A DNA stretch of 12,090 nucleotides from Lachnospiraceae bacterium. Its GTDB lineage: Bacteria > Bacillota > Clostridia > Lachnospirales > Lachnospiraceae. Below are positions 7,690-12,090 of this stretch, piece after piece. A program made the position numbers and the translations under genes. The DNA is taken from assembly GCA_017420605.1 (NCBI GenBank), contig JAFOIS010000315.1, forward strand, positions 1 to 12,090. The letters are read 5' to 3'. The notes below the pieces were generated by a model. The model was not told the origin of the DNA and did not search any database. It saw nothing but the letters and a program-made list of their open reading frames with translations. The number at the start of each line of letters is the position of its first letter. Within the stretch, counting starts at the first letter, position 1.

Positions 7690-9248
7690 GCCTTGGATGT
7701 AAAGGAGATCCGCGGATCGACCATGCTCATCAGGATATCGCCCAGGATGATGGATACCACGGACAGGCAGGCGTAGAACAGCGTTACGCCTACGATGACG
7801 CCGTTATCGTAGAAGTTGATCGCCTTCGTAAGCAGGTTGCCGGCGCCGGGAACGACGTACACGCGTTCTGTGATGATCGCGCCGACCATCGCGCCGAGGA
7901 TACTGGCCGGAATGCCGTGGACGATCGGGATGATCGAGTTCTTCAGGATGTGATTGGTGAAGATCTCACGCTCGGAAAGACCGCCGGAACGGGCGAATTT
8001 CACGTAATCGGAGTTCATCTGGTCGATCATGTAGCGGCGAAGCCACATCATAAGGTTCGCGATCGACGGAAGCGCGAGCGAAACGATCGGCAGTACATAC
8101 ATCAGCTTCGTCGCGTGCTCCATGTCGAAGGTCGTCGGAAGACCGAGGTTATAGCCGATGGCCTTGAACAGGAAGATGTAAGCAAGGGACGGAACGGCGA
8201 TGATGAAGACGATGTAGACCGTGCCGATCTTGTCCACGAGCTTGTCCTTTTTCTGCGCCATCCAGATCCCGAGCGGAATGCCCAGGAAATACGCCATGAG
8301 CGTGGCGATGATGCCGATCACGAAGGAGTAGCCGATCTTGGAGAGACCGCTCTTGACTGTGATGACGCCGGTGTAGTCATCGGAGAAGCGCGCGATGTTG
8401 ACGGCGCTGGCTTCCCGGGAACCCTGGATATAAACGGCGCTGTGCAGATCGTCTGCGCTGATCTCGGTAAGACTTGTCGGATATGTGATCTCAGAGCGTA
8501 CATAGGAGCCCTGGGAAGCGTTCATAGTCTGAAAAACGTCCACGCCCTGGTTTACACTGTAACTCTTGCCCAGGTTGATCGTAACAAGATTCTGATGGAC
8601 GAACGGGAATTTCGAATTGCAGTAGAGCAGATATTTATGCCGGGTCCCGTTGCCGACAATGGCGGGCGAGAATTTTCCGCCGTATACAGGGTCGTGCAGC
8701 GTAAAGGAAAGACCGCGCTTTCCGACGTCGCCCTGCGCATAGTGGATATTGTCCACTTCGATCAGGCCCGCAAAATACTTCAGCATGCGGCCCAGAAGCG
8801 GTTTGTTTTTAAAGGCGAAGAGCTGCTGCGCACCGCCGGGCGCGACTTTCCTGCCGGACATGACGGCTGCGAGCCGTTTGACCGTGTAGCCCTTCGATTC
8901 ATAGTACTGCGTGAATTTCTGTACGTACTCCTTAACGGCTTTCGGATCCTCGGAGGACTTCTTCTCGATCGCGGCGACTTCGGTCCGCTTCGCGTCGGAG
9001 ATCTCCCCTGAGGAGACGAGTGCCTGGAGATACTCGGTGTAAGGAACGTAATCCAGGTAACCGAATTCCTTCCAGCGCCGGTACTGATAGACGGTTTTGG
9101 CGTTGTTGCCCAGATTGGTATAAGTGGGATCCTGCGCGAAGATGAGCTGCTTATCCATCAGAGAGTAGATCAGTACCATAACGATACCGACAACGATGAC
9201 GATGGAGACGAGACCGTGCAGGATTCGCCGGAGCAGATATTTTCCCAT
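7683..9248 (-). CDS. oppB: Oligopeptide ABC transporter permease OppB/AmiC with large extracytoplasmic domain
   Basis: Second permease subunit. It is 521 residues long against about 310 for enterobacterial OppB, but close to streptococcal AmiC (about 500), which it resembles in detail. After helix 1 (about 8-31) comes LIFAQDPTYTNLG. A large extracytoplasmic region of about 265 residues follows, including GTRHKYLLYCNSKFPFVHQN (201-220), before helix 2 (about 303-330). The remaining helices lie at about 342-364, 382-402, 446-469 and 485-510. The EAA loop is at about 415-443 (YVKFARSGGLSEREIFTNHI), and the C-terminus has GDILMSMVDPRI. The loop probably helps receive peptide from OppA; this is inference. 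The ATG at 9248 has a GGAAGG ribosome binding site 5 nt upstream. The gene follows oppA after 106 nt containing a stem-loop, and its stop overlaps the oppC start region. Confidence 0.95.
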   Translation of the reverse strand: MGKYLLRRILHGLVSIVIVVGIVMVLIYSLMDKQLIFAQDPTYTNLGNNAKTVYQYRRWKEFGYLDYVPYTEYLQALVSSGEISDAKRTEVAAIEKKSSEDPKAVKEYVQKFTQYYESKGYTVKRLAAVMSGRKVAPGGAQQLFAFKNKPLLGRMLKYFAGLIEVDNIHYAQGDVGKRGLSFTLHDPVYGGKFSPAIVGNGTRHKYLLYCNSKFPFVHQNLVTINLGKSYSVNQGVDVFQTMNASQGSYVRSEITYPTSLTEISADDLHSAVYIQGSREASAVNIARFSDDYTGVITVKSGLSKIGYSFVIGIIATLMAYFLGIPLGIWMAQKKDKLVDKIGTVYIVFIIAVPSLAYIFLFKAIGYNLGLPTTFDMEHATKLMYVLPIVSLALPSIANLMMWLRRYMIDQMNSDYVKFARSGGLSEREIFTNHILKNSIIPIVHGIPASILGAMVGAIITERVYVVPGAGNLLTKAINFYDNGVIVGVTLFYACLSVVSIILGDILMSMVDPRISFTSKAR

Positions 9249-9279
9249 GACTGCCTTCCGCTTGTTTAGAAATGAAAGA

Positions 9280-9307
9280 GGGGAACGGCGGGAATCCGCC
9301 GTTCCCC
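9280..9307 (-). terminator. Intercistronic GC-rich stem-loop between oppA and oppB (possible attenuator or 3'-end stabiliser)
   Basis: A perfect 12-bp inverted repeat, GGGGAACGGCGG (9280-9291) with CCGCCGTTCCCC (9296-9307), has a 4-nt loop. In the operon direction it is followed by TCTTTCATTTC, an interrupted U-tract. It therefore looks like a leaky terminator or RNA-stabilising hairpin that would give more receptor (oppA) message than permease message, as known for other binding-protein operons. It lies 47 nt past the oppA stop. Confidence 0.7.
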
Positions 9308-9354
9308 ATCCCTTAGAAGCATGTTGCCTTTTGCCGCGTTAAGCGGCCGGGGAA

Positions 9355-11535
9355 TTAATAGATGCCGAGGGCCTTGACCATATAGCCGGCATAGTCGGCC
9401 TGCATGGTGTCAAGGTAGGTCTGCGGATCGCCGTAGTCCGGGCCCCAGCCGGAGAGGTCGCAGATATCGAAGTTGGCTTCGTAACCTGTGCCGTAGTAAT
9501 AGCCGGCATAGTACCAGTCATCGGAGGTCGGGCAGTCGACCTTGTTGACAATGATGAGGTTGCCCGTCGCGGACTCGACGCTCTGCTTGAAGGCTTCGCC
9601 GCGGTTCGCGTAAACTTCGGAACCGGAGAAGACCGGGAGGTCGACGTAGATCGGGTTCTTTTCGTTGATCTTGACACCGGCTTTGCCGAGTTCTTCGATC
9701 GCGATCTTCAGTTCGGCCTGGGCAGCTTCCGGATTGTACCAGCCGTCAAAGCCGGAGGAAGCGCCGATGCCGCCTTCCATCGTCGGATCCCAGACCTTCG
9801 CGGTGATGCCGTCGGCATCGAGCTGCGCCTGGACGATCTCGCCGTAGAAGGTGCCTGCCGGGAAGGTCGTCGCCGTGCCGTTGATATCGATCGTGGTATC
9901 TTCGGTCAGGAAGACGAAGTTGCCGGGCGTGTAGGAGTTGATCAGCGAGTTGTACTTCAGTTCTTCGCCGACACCCTGCGCGTTGTAGGCGCCGCGGTCA
10001 AGGCTCATAAGGAGCGCGCGGCGGAAGTGCACGTTCTGCATCGCGGCAAGCGTACGCTCAGCCTGGGCGACCGTCTTCGTGGAAACAGCGGCGGTATTGT
10101 CGTTGAAGTTCGAGAAAGCGTAACGGTTGACGTTGAAGAAGCCCATGAAGGAAGTGGCGTTCGTCGCGGAAACATATGCGTGACCTTCGAAGAGACCGTC
10201 CTTCTTGGCCTGCTCAAGCGAGGAGCCCGTAAGACCGCAGCCGGCGATCTTCTCAGCCTTCGCGTCGTTGTAGTTCTTCAGCGCGTCGGTGCCGTCGTTG
10301 TAGTACCAGGTCATGGACTTGATGTTGGTGTTTTCAGCATTCCAGTAGTTCTCGGCAGCCTTGAAAACGATCGTGTTTTCAGCGGTCGCGTTGGTGACGA
10401 CGAACGGGCCGTTGTAAGCGATGTTGTCCGGAGTCTTGCCGTAGGTGTAATCGGAAGCTTCGTCATCGTATTCTTCGCCGAACTTACCGCCCTGGGAGAC
10501 GTAGTATTCGCGGCTCATCGGAGCGAAAACGCTGTAGCCGAGCATCGTCATGAAGAACGGGCACGGAGCAGCCAGCGTGTATTCCAGCGTGTGGTCGTCG
10601 ATCGCCTTGACGCCGACCGTCGAGAAATCGGTGGTCTCACCCGCCATATAGGCATCCGCACCGGCGATGTTGCAGCCGTCCGGGCCGACAAGGTATTCAA
10701 GACCGCCCGCAGCGTCAAGCATGTGCTGCATGCCCGCGACCCAGTCATCAGCCTTGAGGTCAGCGACCTTACGGCCCTGGCTGTCGGTCCAGATGACGCC
10801 TTCACGGATCTTGAAGGTGTACTTGAGGCCGTCGGCGGAAACTTCCACGGAAGTGGCAAGCGCCGGCTGCTGGACGTTTTCCATATCGTATTCATACAGG
10901 CCGTCGTAGGTCTGGATGATCTTTTCGGAGTCGGCTTCCATGGAGGTCGCCAGGACGTCCCAGGTGTTCGGATCAGAGGTGTAGCCCATGTTGTACTCAT
11001 CGTTCAGTTCATAGCCCTTGGAAGCAAGGTAATCCTTTACCCACTGCTCATAGGTGCCGGTGCCGATGAGTTCGCCCCATTTGGCGCGCATCTCGTTGAC
11101 CTGGTCAAGCGGCAGGAAGTCGCCCTTGACGATGATCGCGGAGTGATAACGCTCATTGTCGGAGCCCCACAGCGTGGAGTTGATCGTACGCGGCGCGACG
11201 CGGGAGATCGCGTAGTTGCCGCCGCGGCTCTGCAGCGGGATCATGATAGCGGAGCCGAGCATCTTGCCTTCCGCGACAGCCATCAGGGCATAACGCTTGC
11301 TGAGCTCGTCCTGCTCTTTGTACTGCTTCGCCTCTTCGTAGATGCTGGCGAATTCGCCCAGGACCTGCTCGTAGACCTTCGCGGACTCATCGTCGTAGGT
11401 CTCCGGGTTGTAGCGGGCCGCTTCCGGATCGTTGGCCAGGGTGGTGTCCTTCTTGCTCTTGCCGCAGGCGGCCAGAGAGAACGCCATCACGAGCGCGAGA
11501 ACGACACACAGAAGCCTGGTGAGTTTCTTGTTCAT
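9355..11535 (-). CDS. oppA: Oligopeptide-binding lipoprotein OppA/AmiA, apparently circularly permuted
   Basis: Extracellular peptide receptor (solute-binding family 5) delivering ligand to OppBC. From the ATG at 11535 (GGGAGG about 11 nt upstream) the protein has 726 residues. It has a basic, hydrophobic signal peptide and lipobox LAAC, with lipid attachment at C24. The body matches the family: MGYTSDPNTWDVL (183-195) as its usual first strand, DGLYEYD (211-217), DGLKYTFKIREGVIW (235-249), FSTVGVKAIDDHTLEYTL (304-321), YNGPFVV (374-380), FRRALLMSLDR (504-514) and GWGPDYGDPQTYLD (696-709). Order is odd: the chain stops only 17 residues after the last motif, where homologues go on for 100-130. 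A block with exactly that missing character (about 41-160: LSKRYALMAVAEGKMLGSAIMIP, then ISRVAPRTIN and VNEMRAKWGE) sits between the lipobox and the usual N-terminus. The mature protein has five further Cys (288, 325, 433, 668, 692). Confidence 0.95.
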   Translation of the reverse strand: MNKKLTRLLCVVLALVMAFSLAACGKSKKDTTLANDPEAARYNPETYDDESAKVYEQVLGEFASIYEEAKQYKEQDELSKRYALMAVAEGKMLGSAIMIPLQSRGGNYAISRVAPRTINSTLWGSDNERYHSAIIVKGDFLPLDQVNEMRAKWGELIGTGTYEQWVKDYLASKGYELNDEYNMGYTSDPNTWDVLATSMEADSEKIIQTYDGLYEYDMENVQQPALATSVEVSADGLKYTFKIREGVIWTDSQGRKVADLKADDWVAGMQHMLDAAGGLEYLVGPDGCNIAGADAYMAGETTDFSTVGVKAIDDHTLEYTLAAPCPFFMTMLGYSVFAPMSREYYVSQGGKFGEEYDDEASDYTYGKTPDNIAYNGPFVVTNATAENTIVFKAAENYWNAENTNIKSMTWYYNDGTDALKNYNDAKAEKIAGCGLTGSSLEQAKKDGLFEGHAYVSATNATSFMGFFNVNRYAFSNFNDNTAAVSTKTVAQAERTLAAMQNVHFRRALLMSLDRGAYNAQGVGEELKYNSLINSYTPGNFVFLTEDTTIDINGTATTFPAGTFYGEIVQAQLDADGITAKVWDPTMEGGIGASSGFDGWYNPEAAQAELKIAIEELGKAGVKINEKNPIYVDLPVFSGSEVYANRGEAFKQSVESATGNLIIVNKVDCPTSDDWYYAGYYYGTGYEANFDICDLSGWGPDYGDPQTYLDTMQADYAGYMVKALGIY

Positions 11536-11735
11536 CGTTTCTTTTTCCTCCCTTATAAGAAAAAATAAAATAGTTTCTCCCTCAGCTGCCCTTTGCATCT
11601 GCGGGACAGTTCACAAAAGAACAGTGGCTGCCGCGTGATTTCACGCTTTAATCCGTTGAAAGGCCGCGGCGGCTGTTCCTCTTCAACACAAAACCCAAAC
11701 TGTCATGATGACTCAGGCAGTCTGGAAAGTGCGTT
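11536..11735 (-). promoter_or_regulatory. Long oppA leader with hairpins and a 7-codon upstream ORF
   Basis: The distance from the predicted transcription start (about 11735) to the oppA ATG is about 200 nt, long for a plain leader. It holds a 7-codon ORF (11706 to 11683, MTVWVLC), whose stop sits in the 5' arm of a hairpin (11656-11686, TTGAAGAGG with CCTTTCAA plus an inner GCCG/CGGC). A second perfect inverted repeat, GCGTGA/TCACGC, lies at 11633-11646. An A/U-rich run precedes the ribosome binding site (11547-11552). No known riboswitch class or T-box signature was recognised. Confidence 0.45.
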
Positions 11736-11741
11736 CTATTT

Positions 11742-11769
11742 ATTATAGCACGAGTTTTTCGAATGACAA
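11742..11769 (-). promoter_or_regulatory. Near-consensus sigma-A promoter of the opp operon
   Basis: On the minus strand, TTGTCA (11769-11764, one mismatch to TTGACA) is followed after 16 nt by TATAAT (11747-11742). TGC directly before the -10 makes an extended -10 element. It points into the oppA leader, with transcription expected to start near 11735. It should be a strong promoter. Confidence 0.85.
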
Positions 11770-11791
11770 TCTTTTTTCGTTTTCCGAATGA
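11755..11791. repeat. Imperfect 12-nt direct repeat over the opp -35 region
   Basis: TTTTTCGAATGA (11755-11766) and TTTTCCGAATGA (11780-11791) differ at one base and are spaced 25 nt start to start. The first copy overlaps the opp -35 box and the second lies just upstream of it. They could be a regulator's binding sites, but the stretch is AT-rich and chance similarity is possible. Confidence 0.4.
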
Positions 11792-11899
11792 ATTTTTCAT
11801 AGTACGGAGCGGAATGCCGATTCTGCGGCGTTTTTTGAACGGAATAATGTATTTTTCACAACGGCGGACCATTTCGTAGAAGATTTATCATTGTGATTC

Positions 11900-11908
11900 T
11901 GTTATACT
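11900..11908 (+). promoter_or_regulatory. Extended -10 promoter for the dipeptidase gene
   Basis: TGTTATACT is an extended -10 element (TGn followed by TATACT) with no recognisable -35 box at 16-18 nt spacing. It lies about 48 nt ahead of the ATG at 11957 and is divergent from the opp promoter. Between the two promoters (about 11770-11899) I see only AT-rich sequence with no gene. Confidence 0.55.
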
Positions 11909-11956
11909 ATACAAGATATCGAAAAAGCTGTTCGGGAATACGGTACGGGAAATAAA

Positions 11957-12090
11957 ATGACAGGCGGCGCGGATAACAGACTGACGATGGATCCTTCGGG
12001 ATTTGTGCTCCTCTCCGAGCATATCCCGCATATCATACAGGAGATCCGGTATTATTCCACCTATAACTTCATCGGCGAGCGGATCGACGG
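11957..12090 (+). CDS. D-alanyl-D-alanine dipeptidase, VanX/DdpX family (3'-truncated by window edge)
   Basis: Only the first 44 codons are present, followed by two bases of the next. The translation begins MTGGADNRLTMDPSGF and continues to SEHIPHIIQEIRYYSTYNF then IGERIDG at the edge. The pattern of a short hydrophobic lead, an (I/V)xx(L/I/V)RYxTxxNFxGxxVDGY block and the spacing from the N-terminus match the start of VanX/DdpX-type M15 metallopeptidases, zinc enzymes that hydrolyse D-Ala-D-Ala. The zinc ligands and catalytic residues lie beyond the window and cannot be checked. The ATG at 11957 has a weak GGGA 7 nt upstream; the ATG at 11987 has none. No signal peptide is seen, so a cytoplasmic enzyme is likely. 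Its position next to a peptide importer suggests use of imported peptidoglycan dipeptide, as in ddp clusters, but the partial sequence leaves this as inference. Confidence 0.75.
   Translation, partial: MTGGADNRLTMDPSGFVLLSEHIPHIIQEIRYYSTYNFIGERID

Noticed and set aside
7683..9248. The 265-residue extracytoplasmic loop of OppB as a novel insertion
   Set aside because: AmiC-type permeases of streptococci have the same loop with matching motifs (HKYLLY, FPFVHQN), so it is a known subfamily trait.
9355..9357. oppA C-terminus lost by a nonsense mutation or frameshift (pseudogene)
   Set aside because: The missing segment is found intact at the N-terminus, and the 106 nt after the stop contain no remnant coding sequence, only a hairpin and the oppB ribosome binding site.
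10027..11568. A 513-codon open frame on the plus strand opposite oppA, and similar long antisense frames opposite oppF (3607-4950), oppD (4947-5591, 5619-6668), oppB (7917-9011) and the ApbE-like gene (2533-3528)
   Set aside because: Their translations are Arg/Val/Asp-rich with no family motifs and no suitable ribosome binding sites. They are side effects of codon bias opposite well-supported genes.
11536..11598. An upstream in-frame start for oppA at 11598, adding 21 residues
   Set aside because: It would put charged residues ahead of the signal peptide and ignores the GGGAGG site that serves the ATG at 11535.
11611..11660. A string resembling a cobalamin riboswitch core (GCGTGAAATCACGC followed by GCCACTG) in the oppA leader
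   Set aside because: The downstream B12 box and the flanking GGTG/CCCGC elements are absent, and the gene is not a B12 function.
11648..11872. A 74-codon minus-strand open frame upstream of oppA
   Set aside because: It runs through the opp promoter and leader hairpins, has no ribosome binding site and a low-complexity Lys/Arg-rich translation.
11891..11896. TTGTGA as the -35 box of the dipeptidase promoter
   Set aside because: It is only 6 nt from the -10 element; functional spacing is 16-18 nt. The extended -10 explains the promoter better.
1..12090. tRNA, rRNA, CRISPR arrays, insertion sequences or attachment sites
   Set aside because: None was seen on reading the sequence; no terminal inverted repeats, spacer-repeat arrays or cloverleaf-like segments were noticed.

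Overview
The window reads as a fairly GC-rich genome of the Bacillota, most likely a Clostridia/Lachnospiraceae-type gut or rumen anaerobe. The reasons are strong GGAGG-type ribosome binding sites, tightly packed same-strand operons, a lipoprotein signal peptide, and transporter subunits that resemble the streptococcal Ami oligopeptide permease more than the enterobacterial Opp system. This placement is inference from protein style; no rRNA or marker gene is present.

Layout: (1) 1-2286, plus strand: the 3' part of an acidic, internally repeated protein of unknown function, then an MscS-family mechanosensitive channel. A bidirectional hairpin terminator at 2313-2341 closes this unit and the one converging on it. 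(2) 11535 down to 2392, minus strand: one six-gene operon, oppA-oppB-oppC-oppD-oppF plus an ApbE-like membrane-anchored protein. It starts at a near-consensus promoter (11742-11769) followed by a leader of about 200 nt. A GC-rich stem-loop lies between oppA and oppB, and the later junctions are short gaps or stop/start overlaps. (3) 11957 to the end, plus strand: the first 44 codons of a VanX/DdpX-type D-Ala-D-Ala dipeptidase, divergent from the opp operon.

The operon should encode a complete peptide importer: lipoprotein receptor OppA, permeases OppB and OppC, and ATPases OppD and OppF. The dipeptidase next door suggests that cell-wall-derived peptides may be among the substrates, as in the ddp cluster of enterobacteria, but this is inference.

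The striking point is that the importer is heavily remodelled. OppA appears to be circularly permuted: the block that normally ends the protein sits directly after the lipobox, and the chain stops soon after the conserved GWGPDYGDP motif. OppD carries about 235 extra residues, helical and charged, inside its nucleotide-binding domain between Walker A and the Q-loop. OppF carries a C-terminal extension of about 110 residues with two membrane helices. The last gene is an ApbE-fold protein that seems to have lost its catalytic motifs. OppB also has a large extracytoplasmic loop, but that is a known feature of AmiC-type permeases. All comparisons with known families are from memory; no search was run.
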